Positions 34,912-45,479 are shown, counted from the stretch's first letter. The stretch is 64,000 bases of DNA from Streptococcus parasanguinis (GCF_901875555.1 NZ_CABFMD010000032.1:62001-126000), one strand, 5' to 3'. Numbers and translations: made by a program. Notes: a model not told the origin generated them from the sequence alone.

Positions 34912-36336
34912 ATGAAAAAACTAGTGTCCTGGTATAAGAAAAAGGATAAGGAATTGGAAACTCATTTCACATCCGGACTCTTGCAGATCAATTTTGTGAC
35001 CAATGCTTTGATTCTATTGGCCTTTTACATCTATTTTGTCATTAGTCAGTCGCTTTATGCCCTGTCGGATCGATTTGTTCAATTTAGTTTTTTTGCCATA
35101 TTTTCCTTTACGATGCAGGTACTGCCCTACGGTATAACCTTAGCCCTCTTTGTCCCCAATATTTTTGTCCTCATCTATGGGATTGGGCGGTGGTCCAGCA
35201 TCCAGTTTAAGGAAGCAGAGGAAGAATCCCTCAAAGACCCGGATCTGTTTGAAGAGAGAGGACCAGTCAAGGGAGAAGAATTGATAGAAGAAGCCCACTT
35301 CACAATTGAAGCACCGAGTCCTAAGCCTGTCAGAAAGAAAAAGCGACAGCCAACAGTCGTTCTTTGGTTTGGTCTCTTTGGTTGCTTTCTCGAAGCGATT
35401 TTCATTTTCATCGTGAAAGATATGACCTTTTACGATTGGAGTGAGCGCCTGATTAATTCGCAGAAACACGCCCTGATCTGGTCTGGCGCCTATCCAACCT
35501 TCTTCACCTTTGCTGCTCTTACCTTGCTAGCCTTGATCATTTATTCCTATCGGGATGCTAATTCCCTCTCTCCATTGGCTAATATCTTCTGTATTAGTGG
35601 CATTCTGGGAGGAGTGGTTCTCCTCTTAGTTTTTGATAATCAGCTGCAGGTAGCAAGTTTTCACACCTTTTTCTTACTGATCTATTCCATAAATCTCTTG
35701 TGGGTTCGTATCAAGGAGTGGCAGGAAGATCGAACAGAGATCACCTATGAAAATCGTCTGCTCCAGTATTTCCATCAGCTCTTAAACAAGTCACGTAACT
35801 GGCCTTGGCTAGCGGTTCTGCTTGCCCTTCCGACACTGGCTTTCGTCGTCCTCATTCTCATGCTCTTTGGGCAACAACCAGATTCCATGATCAAGGCCTG
35901 GACCAATACAGCAGACTGGTCCTTCTCACAAAAGATCCCTCCTCAGAATCTCATTATTGATGAGCACTATCTCTGTACAGTTGCGGCTGGTGGTCATGAA
36001 AAGGTGGTCAAGCCCCAGCGGATGGGGATCCGTCACGGTCATCCAGTCGTTGTCAATCGCCAGCTCTGTATTGCCAATGCTTTTGAGCAGGTGCTAGAAG
36101 AAAAGACGCCGCGATTCCATCGCTTCTTGCGTCGCAATTATGACCGCTATGGCTATCCTTTTGCCAAACATATCAAGAAGAAATGGGCCATGGATTTGAT
36201 TTACTACCTAATGAAACCCTTGGAATGGATTTTTTTACTGGTTCTTTATCTCGTCGACCGTAAGCCCGAGAATCGAATCGCCATGCAATACATCCAACCG
36301 ATCCCAGACGATTTTGATCCCAAGAAAGCTTCTTAA
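34912..36336 (+). CDS. Multipass membrane protein, DUF6688-like
   Basis: 474 aa with about seven hydrophobic segments: two near the N-terminus, a central group between ~residues 145 and 265, one around 310 and one near 440. A soluble part contains HYLCTVAAGGHEKVVKPQRMGIR and ANAFEQVLEEKTPRFHRFLR, and the C-terminus has YLVDRKPENRIAMQYIQP; I associate this pattern with DUF6688. GAGGAG precedes the start. Function unknown. Confidence 0.7.
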   Translation: MKKLVSWYKKKDKELETHFTSGLLQINFVTNALILLAFYIYFVISQSLYALSDRFVQFSFFAIFSFTMQVLPYGITLALFVPNIFVLIYGIGRWSSIQFKEAEEESLKDPDLFEERGPVKGEELIEEAHFTIEAPSPKPVRKKKRQPTVVLWFGLFGCFLEAIFIFIVKDMTFYDWSERLINSQKHALIWSGAYPTFFTFAALTLLALIIYSYRDANSLSPLANIFCISGILGGVVLLLVFDNQLQVASFHTFFLLIYSINLLWVRIKEWQEDRTEITYENRLLQYFHQLLNKSRNWPWLAVLLALPTLAFVVLILMLFGQQPDSMIKAWTNTADWSFSQKIPPQNLIIDEHYLCTVAAGGHEKVVKPQRMGIRHGHPVVVNRQLCIANAFEQVLEEKTPRFHRFLRRNYDRYGYPFAKHIKKKWAMDLIYYLMKPLEWIFLLVLYLVDRKPENRIAMQYIQPIPDDFDPKKAS

Positions 36337-36351
36337 ATCACCGATTTCTAC

Positions 36352-36380
36352 TTGACAAGCGAGAAGGAGCACGATATAAT
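36352..36380 (+). promoter_or_regulatory. pyrKD promoter
   Basis: Consensus promoter TTGACA (36352-36357), 17-nt spacer, TATAAT (36375-36380). Confidence 0.9.
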
Positions 36381-36392
36381 GAGAAAAATTAA

Positions 36393-36496
36393 CCTTTAAG
36401 AGGTCCAGAGAGGCCTGCAAGGAAAGACAGAAAAAAGATCAGCGGACAGAGTCTAGCTGCTCAATTGTAGGACCTTGCCTTTGCGAGGTCTTTTTT
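36393..36496 (+). promoter_or_regulatory. PyrR attenuator before pyrK
   Basis: The PyrR-binding loop TCCAGAGAGGCC with flanking CCTTTAAG...CAAGG stem (36393-36422) is the anti-antiterminator; GACCTTGC/GCGAGGTC with T run (36471-36496) is the terminator. UMP-bound PyrR should favour termination, lowering pyrK-pyrD expression. Confidence 0.9.
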
Positions 36497-36520
36497 GCTG
36501 AAAGAAAGAAGAGGAAATCA

Positions 36521-37327
36521 ATGGTCAGTGACAGTTGTAAAAAACGCTTTGGCAACATCATGATGGAGGAGATGGAGCTGATCGCTCAAGAAGAGATTGC
36601 TCCTCGCATCTATTCCATGATCTTAAAAGGGAAAATGGTGGAGCAGATGCTTCCGGGTCAATTCCTTCATATTCGGGTTCCTGATGGATCTAAGCTCCTT
36701 CGCCGTCCGATTTCAATTTGTGAGATCGACCGTAAGACACAGACTTGTCGCTTGATCTACCGTATCGAAGGTGGGGGGACAGCTATCTTTTCTCACTTGC
36801 CTGTCGGTAGCTTTCTCAGTGTCATGGGCCCGCAAGGAAATGGCTTTGACCTAAAAGATCTTGGTCAAGGGGCGCGTGCTTTGATCATCGGTGGCGGGAT
36901 TGGAGTGCCTCCCTTGGTCCAAGTGGCTAAACAACTACATGATCAAGGAGTAGAAATCCATTCTGTCCTGGGATTTGCAAATAAAGAAGCAGTTATCCTT
37001 GAGGAAGAATTGAAACAGTATGGTCTAGTCACTATTACAACTGACGATGGATCTTATGGCACAAAGGGATATGTCTCCACCATCGTTGACCAGATGGACC
37101 AGGAGTTTGACGCCATCTATTCTTGTGGGGCTCCCGGCATGCTCAAATACGTCAACAGCAAGTTCTATGATCATCCCCGCGCCTACATTTCCATGGAATC
37201 CCGCATGGCTTGTGGGATGGGAGCTTGCTATGCCTGTGTGGTTCATCTTGAAAATGCAAGCCAAGCAGCCAATAAGCGCGTGTGTGAAGACGGACCGGTC
37301 TTTGAAACCGGTACGATTGTGATGTAG
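36521..37327 (+). CDS. pyrK: Dihydroorotate dehydrogenase B electron transfer subunit
   Basis: 268 aa from ATG 36521, which has GAGG 6 nt upstream; this gives a slightly longer N-terminus than usual. FAD motif RRPISICEID, NAD-binding GGGIGVPPLVQVAK, and a [2Fe-2S] cysteine cluster MACGMGACYACVVH plus a later Cys in RVCEDG. It passes electrons from PyrD to NAD. It is followed after 9 nt by pyrD. Confidence 0.94.
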   Translation: MVSDSCKKRFGNIMMEEMELIAQEEIAPRIYSMILKGKMVEQMLPGQFLHIRVPDGSKLLRRPISICEIDRKTQTCRLIYRIEGGGTAIFSHLPVGSFLSVMGPQGNGFDLKDLGQGARALIIGGGIGVPPLVQVAKQLHDQGVEIHSVLGFANKEAVILEEELKQYGLVTITTDDGSYGTKGYVSTIVDQMDQEFDAIYSCGAPGMLKYVNSKFYDHPRAYISMESRMACGMGACYACVVHLENASQAANKRVCEDGPVFETGTIVM

Positions 37328-38275
<948 letters not shown>

Positions 38276-38279
38276 ATCC

Positions 38280-38308
38280 TTGACTTTTCCCAAATATCGT
38301 ACTACAAT
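38280..38308 (+). promoter_or_regulatory. pyrF promoter
   Basis: TTGACT (38280-38285), 17-nt spacer, TACAAT (38303-38308), immediately after pyrD. Confidence 0.75.
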
Positions 38309-38317
38309 AAATAAAAA

Positions 38318-38419
38318 CCTTTAAAGCAGTCCAGAGAGGCTTCTAAGGTCTAGACGGTGAATCATGGTAGTTTTTCCTACCTAATTTTCGTGTAACCTTG
38401 CCTCGGGCAAGGTTTTTTT
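38318..38419 (+). promoter_or_regulatory. PyrR attenuator before pyrF
   Basis: PyrR-binding loop GTCCAGAGAGGC in a CCTTTAAAG...TAAGG stem (38318-38348), then terminator AACCTTGCC/GGCAAGGTT with a T run (38394-38419). Same logic as before pyrK, so pyrF is controlled separately although adjacent. Confidence 0.9.
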
Positions 38420-38454
38420 GTAGATAAAATGATCAATCAAAAAAGGAGTAATCC

Positions 38455-39147
38455 ATGCGTGAAGAACGTCCTATTATTGCCCTTGACTTCCCAGCTTTCG
38501 AGGATGTCAAAAACTTTTTAGAGCATTTTCCAGAAGACGAAAAATTATTTGTAAAAATCGGAATGGAATTTTTCTATGCAGTTGGTCCTGAAATTGTACA
38601 CTACCTAAAAGGGCTTGGACACAGTATCTTCCTTGATTTAAAATTGCACGATATCCCAAATACAGTCAAATCAGCCATGTCTGTATTGGGGACTTTCGGA
38701 GTAGATATGGTGACGGTCCACGCAGCCGGTGGTGTAGAGATGATGCGCGAAGCCAAAGCAGCTCTTGGTGAAGGAGCTAAGTTGGTAGCCGTAACCCAGT
38801 TGACTTCGACCAGTGAAGAAGACATGCGTGATTGCCAAAACATTCAAACAACGGTCCAAGAATCAGTAGTTAATTATGCTCGCAAGGCACAGGAAGCAGG
38901 CTTGGACGGTGTTGTCTGCTCCGCGCATGAAGTCGCTTTGATCAAAGATGCCACTTCATCAGATTTTGTCTGTGTGACACCAGGGATTCGTCCTGCTGGA
39001 GCTGAAATCGGCGACCAAAAACGGGTTATGACGCCACAAGAAGCCCATAAAATTGGATCAGACTATATTGTTGTTGGACGCCCCATTATTCAAGCAGAAA
39101 ACCCATGGGACGCTTACCATGAAATTAAGAGACAGTGGAATAGTTAA
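38455..39147 (+). CDS. pyrF: Orotidine-5'-phosphate decarboxylase
   Basis: 230 aa. [23 protein letters not shown] with the catalytic Lys-Asp network, [17 protein letters not shown] and VVGRPI. It makes UMP from OMP. AAGGAG precedes the ATG. Confidence 0.96.
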   Translation: MREERPIIALDFPAFEDVKNFLEHFPEDEKLFVKIGMEFFYAVGPEIVHYLKGLGHSIFLDLKLHDIPNTVKSAMSVLGTFGVDMVTVHAAGGVEMMREAKAALGEGAKLVAVTQLTSTSEEDMRDCQNIQTTVQESVVNYARKAQEAGLDGVVCSAHEVALIKDATSSDFVCVTPGIRPAGAEIGDQKRVMTPQEAHKIGSDYIVVGRPIIQAENPWDAYHEIKRQWNS

Positions 39148-39290
39148 GAACGTCTAAGAAGCTGCGCTTCAAGACGTTCTACGGAAAGTCCGATGGGACC
39201 TTCCCTAACGCATTCACTAGATTTAGAGGATAAAAATAATCGTTTTATCCTCTAAATCGTCGGAATATCAGGAGTCCGATGGGACCTTCC
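39147..39290. repeat. Structured intergenic region between pyrF and pyrE
   Basis: Hairpin AGAACGTCT...AGACGTTCT (39147-39180), a perfect 16-bp stem at 39220-39258 (GATTTAGAGGATAAAA and its complement), and two identical copies of GTCCGATGGGACCTTCC (39188-39204 and 39274-39290). No PyrR site was seen here. The rest of the 231-nt gap holds no gene. Confidence 0.7.
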
Positions 39291-39378
39291 ATAACTTACT
39301 TACTGACCTGTATTGTTGTTGTTTAAATCATCTGTTGATTTAATTCGTATATGATTAAAATCGTAAAAAGGAGTTATA

Positions 39379-40011
39379 ATGTCATTAGCTAAAGATATTG
39401 CCAGCCATCTTTTAAAAATTGAAGCCGTTTATTTGAAACCAGAAGAACCTTTTACTTGGGCTTCTGGAATCAAGTCCCCTATTTATACGGATAACCGCGT
39501 GACCCTTGCTTATCCAGAAACTCGTACCTTGATTGAGAATGGATTCGTGGATAAAATCAAGGAAGCTTTCCCTGAAGTCGAAGTGATTGCGGGGACAGCA
39601 ACTGCGGGGATTCCTCATGGAGCCATTATTGCCGACAAGATGAACCTTCCTTTTGCTTACATCCGTAGCAAACCAAAAGATCATGGTGCTGGAAACCAAA
39701 TCGAAGGCCGTGTACCGCAAGGTCAAAAGATGGTGGTGGTTGAAGATTTGATTTCTACTGGTGGATCTGTCTTGGATGCTGTTGCAGCTGCAAAACGTGA
39801 AGGAGCAGACGTCCTTGGTGTGGTAGCGATCTTTACTTACCAATTGGAGAAAGCTGATAAGAAATTTGCGGAAGCTGGCGTTCAACTCGAAACCTTGTCA
39901 AACTACACAGAATTGATCCACTTGGCAGAAGAACAGGGCTACATTACCTCTGAAGGATTGGAACTGTTGCGTCGTTTCAAAGAAAACCAAGAAACATGGC
40001 AAGACAAATAA
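39379..40011 (+). CDS. pyrE: Orotate phosphoribosyltransferase
   Basis: 210 aa. [15 protein letters not shown], the PRPP-binding motif [16 protein letters not shown], and [15 protein letters not shown]. It converts orotate and PRPP to OMP. AAAGGAG precedes the start. Confidence 0.96.
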   Translation: MSLAKDIASHLLKIEAVYLKPEEPFTWASGIKSPIYTDNRVTLAYPETRTLIENGFVDKIKEAFPEVEVIAGTATAGIPHGAIIADKMNLPFAYIRSKPKDHGAGNQIEGRVPQGQKMVVVEDLISTGGSVLDAVAAAKREGADVLGVVAIFTYQLEKADKKFAEAGVQLETLSNYTELIHLAEEQGYITSEGLELLRRFKENQETWQDK

Positions 40012-40022
40012 TATAACTGAGA

Positions 40023-40199
40023 GTGGGACAGAAATCGGTAATTCGTTAGAATTCGATTACGTCGTCCCACCTCCGCACAGTTGAGTAGGGCTATAAAAGC
40101 TGATGAAATCAGCGTAGTAGAGCCCACTCAACCACTCCGTCTTGCTCGACAATCCAAAGACAATTGAGAGGCTAGGACTTTTGTCCCAGCCTCTTTTTA
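40023..40199 (+). repeat. Three-hairpin element ending in a terminator
   Basis: Hairpin 1: GTGGGAC/GTCCCAC (40023-40070). Hairpin 2: GTTGAGT-GGGCT / AGCCC-ACTCAAC with an inner GCTGAT/ATCAGC (40080-40132). Hairpin 3: GAGGCT-GGAC/GTCC-AGCCTC followed by TTTTT (40168-40198). It serves as pyrE terminator and looks like a dispersed streptococcal intergenic repeat or small RNA. Confidence 0.65.
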
Positions 40200-40309
40200 T
40201 ACTCTTTTCACTAGTTGGTGGTTAACTTGAAACCCAAAGTAAAATCCGGTATGATAGTAGTAATTGTTTTCAATAGAGGATGGAAAACACTAATGTAAGG
40301 GAGAAAAAA

Positions 40310-40909
40310 ATGACAAAAGAACATTATTTGCAATTGAAAAAGGAATTTAAAATTAGATTTACAATTACTATCGTCCTAGCTATAATCGCTAGTGTATTTT
40401 ATATTAAGATATTACTCAGCAACTCTCGTGAAGTACCATATTTTATAATTTGTATTGGAACTCTCATCTTAACCAATCAGTCATTGATTGCACCTGTTTT
40501 TTATAAGAAAAAAGCAGCTGAGGAGGAACATCCAGAATGGAAGAATTTATCAACAAAGGGAGTAGAAATTCCTCAGGAAGAAATTCAAAAACGAAATGGG
40601 ATATCGATCCTAGCTTTCATCATTGTAATTGTTGGATTCTTCATGTTATACCGACCAGCTCCAAAAACGGATGTAGGGACTGAGGTAATAAAAACTAATA
40701 GCGAGATTCAGTCTGTTCCGGAAAGTTCAACAGATAAAGAGTCTAGCACGGTCTCTAATTTAACACCACAGGATGTTCAAACCTTACAAGAATTGAAAGA
40801 GGATATCGAATCAAACACCCCATCAGATTCACCATCACTGGATATCAACAAAGCAAAAGATCTTGCAGAAAAGGCACAGCAACAAAATTGGTTGAAAAGA
40901 GATAAATAA
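40310..40909 (+). CDS. Hypothetical membrane protein
   Basis: 199 aa from ATG 40310, chosen because AAGGGAG lies 6 nt upstream (an ATG at 40280 does not). Three hydrophobic segments at ~15-37, ~43-65 and ~98-118 of this frame; then a Ser/Thr/Glu-rich C-terminal tail of ~80 residues ending in a Lys/Gln helix. First of three adjacent AT-rich genes for membrane-associated proteins. No family recognised. Confidence 0.65.
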   Translation: MTKEHYLQLKKEFKIRFTITIVLAIIASVFYIKILLSNSREVPYFIICIGTLILTNQSLIAPVFYKKKAAEEEHPEWKNLSTKGVEIPQEEIQKRNGISILAFIIVIVGFFMLYRPAPKTDVGTEVIKTNSEIQSVPESSTDKESSTVSNLTPQDVQTLQELKEDIESNTPSDSPSLDINKAKDLAEKAQQQNWLKRDK

Positions 40910-40958
40910 ATGTTAATTTGATTCCTTTATTGAGATTTTAAAAAGAAATAGGTGAATA

Positions 40959-41951
40959 ATGAACATCAGTAGAAAATTATTATTTCGTATTGGCTTTGTA
41001 TGTATTGGGATAGGCATATTCTTAAGTATTATCTTCTACTCGTACCAAGGATATTTATCTAAGAAATATTCTGGTTTCCTATATTACACTGGAAAAGCGA
41101 AAATTGACTCTTACGAATTTATTGCAGATGGTCAAGGTGTTATTGTCCATTGGGAACCTGTAAAGTCTGAGGAGAAGGAGCTGCGCAAATATAATAAGCA
41201 ATTATTTACAGGCTGGGCTACTCCCGTATCTCAACACTATGTTCTTAGAGAGAATATGAAATTACCAAATCACCCTTCTAAAATTCATAAAAGTGTCAGA
41301 AAAGATGCTTATTGGACCTTGTCCATGTATAAGGTTGAGGGAAATCGTTTGAAAGAAGAACCTGAGATTGATTTACTTTCTACGGTTGATCAGTACAAAA
41401 AAGGATATATTTCAAATGATCTTGGTCCTGTCTTTTCGTATAAAGGGGAAGATTATGTAACGCTTTATGCGAGACCATTAGAAGAATGGAAAACTGAAAA
41501 GAAAGTATTTTTAAATCTTCAAACCAGAAAGATTGAAGAAGTAAAGGCACTTGAAACGATAACTGATCAGTTACCAACAGCAGAAATAAGTGTTAAAGAT
41601 TTTAAAAAACTTGGTATTAAAAAAGCAACAAGAGATATCAATTTATTTACAATTAACAAAAATAACTTGAGTAATACACCAATCAGCAAAGATAGAAAAG
41701 CAATGTCAATTCTGGAAAAAGAAAATTCAAATATCATTGTATTGAACAATAAGAATACGATAGATTTTGGTACGCGTCTTGTTTCGGTGTATTCACTATT
41801 TTATCCTAAAGATTATAACCCTGGGGAGTATCTGTATATTCCAAAAGAACTTTCAGTAGATGGTCAGGAACATGATACTAAAAATAAACAAGAATTTGAT
41901 CAGTACTATGATATGGATAAAGCTAAGCAATTGTATCATGTGAATGATTAA
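40959..41951 (+). CDS. Membrane-anchored hypothetical protein, paralog A
   Basis: 330 aa, N-terminal anchor (LLFRIGFVCIGIGIFLSIIF) and a large outside domain. It shares ATRDINLFTINK with TDINLFSEF and, near the C-terminus, VDGQEHDTKNKQEFDQYY with KDGQEHEIHSYDEFKQFY of the next gene, so the two are paralogs. No known domain recognised. AT-rich. Confidence 0.65.
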   Translation: MNISRKLLFRIGFVCIGIGIFLSIIFYSYQGYLSKKYSGFLYYTGKAKIDSYEFIADGQGVIVHWEPVKSEEKELRKYNKQLFTGWATPVSQHYVLRENMKLPNHPSKIHKSVRKDAYWTLSMYKVEGNRLKEEPEIDLLSTVDQYKKGYISNDLGPVFSYKGEDYVTLYARPLEEWKTEKKVFLNLQTRKIEEVKALETITDQLPTAEISVKDFKKLGIKKATRDINLFTINKNNLSNTPISKDRKAMSILEKENSNIIVLNNKNTIDFGTRLVSVYSLFYPKDYNPGEYLYIPKELSVDGQEHDTKNKQEFDQYYDMDKAKQLYHVND

Positions 41952-42010
41952 ATTTTTTCCATTCAGCTAAGACAATAGAAAAAAACTTTATCAAAGTAAG
42001 GAGTAGAAGG

Positions 42011-42934
42011 ATGACATTAAAAAAGTGGCTTGTAGTCATTTTGCTAGGAGTTGGTATAGTGTGGGGTGGTTTCTATCTTTACCAGCAACACGTTGCAAAG
42101 GAAGGGGCAAAACCAAGATTGATTCGCACGGTTAAAGAGTTACATCCTAAAAATGTCAAAATTTTAGGAGATCGTCAACAATATGTTTTGTCTGACCATG
42201 ACACGGTTTTAGTCGGAGGACGTTATCTTTTTGGAAGAGATTATAAGGAGTGGAAAGCTAAAAAGGATTCCACATCGACCGTTGAATATATTAGTTTCAC
42301 TTACTATGATGTGGAGACTAAAAAAAGTCGAACTGTCAATGTATTAGAGACAATTCCTCAAAAAAATAAAATAAAGAAAATCACTCGGCTTGGTCTACCT
42401 ACAATAAGTGGTATTGCATATATGGACACAGTTTATATAGAAGCGTTAGAAGATAACAAAACCACTTATACTATCAAAAAAATTTACTATAACTTAGATA
42501 CAAATAGTTATTATACTCCATCTACCACTAATAAAATTCCAAGCGCTCTGAAATTAGATGGTATTGCGCTTTCTTTAACGAATTTAGATGATCAAATAAC
42601 TAATTTAGGCTATTTTTATGATGTAGATTATAGAGGTATCGCAAAAGCTTTAGATAAAAAGGCAGATACTGATATCAATTTATTTAGTGAGTTTCCAGAA
42701 ATCAAAAATGATGTCATTTCAGGAAAGAAAATATTATCTATTCGTTTTGATCAAGTTCAAGAAAAAGAAGTCTTTAATACTCTGATGCATTGGTTTGCTC
42801 CCAAGGGGCAAGAAACCCTTTCGGGAGTGAAAATAAAAGCTGAATACTCCAAGGATGGTCAGGAACATGAAATTCACTCTTATGATGAGTTCAAGCAATT
42901 TTACAATGGAAAAGGTGGTGAATTAAATGAGTAA
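42011..42934 (+). CDS. Membrane-anchored hypothetical protein, paralog B
   Basis: 307 aa, N-terminal anchor (WLVVILLGVGIVWGGFYLY) and an outside domain. Paralog of the preceding gene (shared DINLF and DGQEH...EF.Q.Y motifs). AAGGAG lies about 9 nt before the ATG. At its stop an overlapping ATG opens a 25-codon frame, followed by a further short hydrophobic frame, which may be a decayed third member of the cluster. Confidence 0.65.
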   Translation: MTLKKWLVVILLGVGIVWGGFYLYQQHVAKEGAKPRLIRTVKELHPKNVKILGDRQQYVLSDHDTVLVGGRYLFGRDYKEWKAKKDSTSTVEYISFTYYDVETKKSRTVNVLETIPQKNKIKKITRLGLPTISGIAYMDTVYIEALEDNKTTYTIKKIYYNLDTNSYYTPSTTNKIPSALKLDGIALSLTNLDDQITNLGYFYDVDYRGIAKALDKKADTDINLFSEFPEIKNDVISGKKILSIRFDQVQEKEVFNTLMHWFAPKGQETLSGVKIKAEYSKDGQEHEIHSYDEFKQFYNGKGGELNE

Positions 42935-43007
42935 GTATAGGACTTTCAGTTTTGCCCAACTTTTCTCGATTGACAGACAACTAAAAGGAAGATTATGTAT
43001 TTAATCC

Positions 43008-43103
43008 TTGATTTTATGTTTAATTGTAATCCTATTTTACAGAGGTCTTGAATTTACAGAGCATAGGGAAATTGAATTTGATTTCAAGGAAGATCGTAAA
43101 TAA
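43008..43103 (+). CDS. Possible small membrane protein or gene remnant
   Basis: TTG-initiated frame of 31 aa: a hydrophobic stretch (ILCLIVILFYRG) and a charged tail (LEFTEHREIEFDFKEDRK). No clear ribosome-binding site. Together with the 25-codon frame starting at 42927 it may represent a frameshifted small gene. Confidence 0.3.
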   Translation: MILCLIVILFYRGLEFTEHREIEFDFKEDRK

Positions 43104-43144
43104 CAAAGATAATTCCTCAACCTAAATGATTTCGTATCAATCCA

Positions 43145-43167
43145 AAACAGCAGAAATGCTGTTTTTT
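43145..43167 (+). terminator. Terminator after the membrane protein cluster
   Basis: AAAACAGCA-GAAA-TGCTGTTTT stem followed by T run, immediately upstream of the next promoter. Confidence 0.75.
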
Positions 43168-43176
43168 TGGTATAAT
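43168..43176 (+). promoter_or_regulatory. Extended -10 promoter of the glycosyltransferase gene
   Basis: TTGGTATAAT with TATAAT at 43171-43176; the ATG at 43183 lies where transcription should begin, so the message may be leaderless. No good -35 was found. Confidence 0.55.
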
Positions 43177-43182
43177 GGACCT

Positions 43183-44688
43183 ATGTTATCGAAAAGTAAA
43201 CGTACCTTATTTGGGTTACTGTATCTTATCATGTTGCTCCTCATGGTCCACTGGTTGTATACAAGTGTGGTGTACCTACAAGAAATTTCAAAGATTGCCA
43301 TTTTCATTGCTGTCTTCTTGTTTCTTCTAGCTTGGTTGCTACGTGATCGGCTAAAGAAAGCCTATGTTTGGCTGACCCAGCATAAAAAAGGTTTCCTGAT
43401 TGGAGCTGTTATTTGTCAGTTTGTGATGATGGTTTGTGCGGAGCTTTTGATCCGTCGGGATGCTGCAGTTGTTTTTAAGGGAGCTTTTGATCTTCTTAAG
43501 CAGTCTTCCATTACCAACTACCTCAGTCGCAATCCCAATAACATCCCACTTTTCCTTTACGAAAAGTTTTTCTACGTGGTCTTTGGCTCTAGCGGTTTGT
43601 GGGTCATGCAGCTTCTCAACATCCTCTATGTCAATTTGGGTGCCGTCCTCTTGTACAAGCTGTCCCAGAAGCATTTCAGTCAAAAAACAGCTGATTTGGC
43701 TTTTGTCTTTTATGTGAGCTTGATTTGCTATTCGCCTTATTTTTATTCCATGTACACGGATATTCTACCCATCCCCTTGATCACCCTACAGCTATGGTGG
43801 GTACTTGACCTTCTGAAGGCTGATGATGCAGTCATCTCTTGGAAAGAGCTGCTAGGACTGGGTGTTTTATCAGGCGTTGCCATGTTGATCCGTCCAACGA
43901 CGATTATTGTCATGATCGCCTTTTGGGCTGTGCTTTTCTTCCGTGGTAATTGGAAGTCCTTTGGCAAGATCGCTATGGTAACAGGCCTTGCGACGGGCTT
44001 TGTCTTTGCTGGCTTGAATACCGCGGTGGAGCATCAGTCGGTTGTGCCGATTTTGAAAAAGGAAGGTCTCGCAAAGGGCCCACTCTTGTTTATCAATTTA
44101 GGCTTGACGGATATGGGACATAACCAGGAGGATATGAAAGAGGGCTTGCTGGCTTATATCGATGAGGACAAGCGGTCGGATTATAACAATGGCCTCTTTA
44201 AGAAAGAAAATGTCATCAAAGAAATCAAGCGCCGTCTCAAAGAGTATGGTCCTTGGGGCTTGCTGGGGCATATTTATTACAAGCAGTCCTTGACAGTGGC
44301 AGAAGGGACACTTGGTTGGCTATACCGAGATGTAGAGTATGAGAAGACACCTTATATTAATCCTCTCTATGCGCCACTGACGAAAAACAATGGTCTGGCA
44401 AAATGGGTACGGACTTACTTCCTCAGCATTGACCGTCCGCAATACAAGTATTATGAATTTGTGAAGCAGGTGATCTGGATTGTCCTGTCAGCTGGCTTGG
44501 TTGGGGCTTATCTCAAACGTCGAGATACAGATGCCTTCAATTTCCTTTCCTTAGCGGTCTTTGGTGGCTTGCTCTTCTTGACCATTTTTGAAGGTGGGAA
44601 GACCCGCTACCTCATTCAATTTCTGCCGCAAATTATACTAGTCGCTTCGATCGGTCTAGCAGGATTCAGTAAGAAAGAAAATACATAA
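43183..44688 (+). CDS. Multipass glycosyltransferase, GT39/ArnT-like
   Basis: 501 aa from ATG 43183; the frame is open from 43126 but that would start before the terminator and promoter. About ten to twelve membrane segments; the first outside loop has RRDAAVVFKGAFDLLKQSS with an Asp typical of GT-C enzymes. Followed by loops rich in Tyr and charged residues. It probably transfers a lipid-linked sugar at the membrane surface. The acceptor is unknown. Confidence 0.75.
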   Translation: MLSKSKRTLFGLLYLIMLLLMVHWLYTSVVYLQEISKIAIFIAVFLFLLAWLLRDRLKKAYVWLTQHKKGFLIGAVICQFVMMVCAELLIRRDAAVVFKGAFDLLKQSSITNYLSRNPNNIPLFLYEKFFYVVFGSSGLWVMQLLNILYVNLGAVLLYKLSQKHFSQKTADLAFVFYVSLICYSPYFYSMYTDILPIPLITLQLWWVLDLLKADDAVISWKELLGLGVLSGVAMLIRPTTIIVMIAFWAVLFFRGNWKSFGKIAMVTGLATGFVFAGLNTAVEHQSVVPILKKEGLAKGPLLFINLGLTDMGHNQEDMKEGLLAYIDEDKRSDYNNGLFKKENVIKEIKRRLKEYGPWGLLGHIYYKQSLTVAEGTLGWLYRDVEYEKTPYINPLYAPLTKNNGLAKWVRTYFLSIDRPQYKYYEFVKQVIWIVLSAGLVGAYLKRRDTDAFNFLSLAVFGGLLFLTIFEGGKTRYLIQFLPQIILVASIGLAGFSKKENT

Positions 44689-44718
44689 AAACTCTCGCTT
44701 GTTTGACAGGCAGAAAAA

Positions 44719-44747
44719 GAGGTTGGATAATATGTCCAGCCTTTTTT
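44719..44747 (+). terminator. Terminator after the glycosyltransferase gene
   Basis: AGGTTGGA / TCCAGCCT stem with a 7-nt loop and T7 run. Confidence 0.8.
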
Positions 44748-44816
44748 TATCCAGTGGATCTGCGTCAAATGTGGTATAATGGAAGGTAAGAATTTATTGG
44801 ACAGGGGAGAGTTTTC

Positions 44817-45470
44817 ATGGAGCATTCACCATGGCATGAAGCCATCAAATCCCACCTTCCTGAAGGGTATTTTCATCAGATCAATGACTTTATGAATGAG
44901 GTCTATAACAAAGGAGTGGTCTATCCACCGCGTGATAAGGTTTTTAAGGCCTTGCAGACAACTGAGATGGATCAGGTCAAGGTCTTGATTTTAGGCCAAG
45001 ATCCCTACCATGGACCAGATCAAGCACAAGGATTAAGTTTTTCTGTTCCGGATCATGTGCCAGCGCCGCCTTCTTTGCAAAATATTCTCAAAGAATTGCG
45101 CTCAGATATTGGAGAGAAGCGGTCGCATGATCTGACCTCTTGGGCAGAGCAAGGAGTGCTCTTGCTCAATGCCTGCTTGACGGTTCCTGCTGGTCAGGCT
45201 AATGGTCATGCGGGTCAAATTTGGGAGCCGTTCACAGATGCTGTGATCAAGGTGGTCAATGAGTTGGAGGAGCCAGTTGTCTTCATCCTCTGGGGATCTT
45301 ATGCCCGTAAGAAAAAGCCTCTGATTACCCACGACCGACATTTGGTCCTTGAATCAGCTCACCCAAGTCCCTTATCGGCCTACCGAGGATTCTTTGGGTC
45401 CCAACCCTTTTCAAAAACCAATCAATTTTTGAAAGAGGCGGGACGCGAGCCGATTGATTGGTTAAGATAG
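44817..45470 (+). CDS. ung: Uracil-DNA glycosylase
   Basis: 217 aa. Family 1 UDG motifs: water-activating [19 protein letters not shown] and the DNA-intercalating [14 protein letters not shown]. Removes uracil from DNA. An extended -10 TGGTATAAT at 44772-44780 precedes it, and GGGGAG is before the ATG. It heads a run with the NUDIX gene and pyrC. Confidence 0.96.
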   Translation: MEHSPWHEAIKSHLPEGYFHQINDFMNEVYNKGVVYPPRDKVFKALQTTEMDQVKVLILGQDPYHGPDQAQGLSFSVPDHVPAPPSLQNILKELRSDIGEKRSHDLTSWAEQGVLLLNACLTVPAGQANGHAGQIWEPFTDAVIKVVNELEEPVVFILWGSYARKKKPLITHDRHLVLESAHPSPLSAYRGFFGSQPFSKTNQFLKEAGREPIDWLR

Positions 45471-45479
45471 GAGAAAGAA

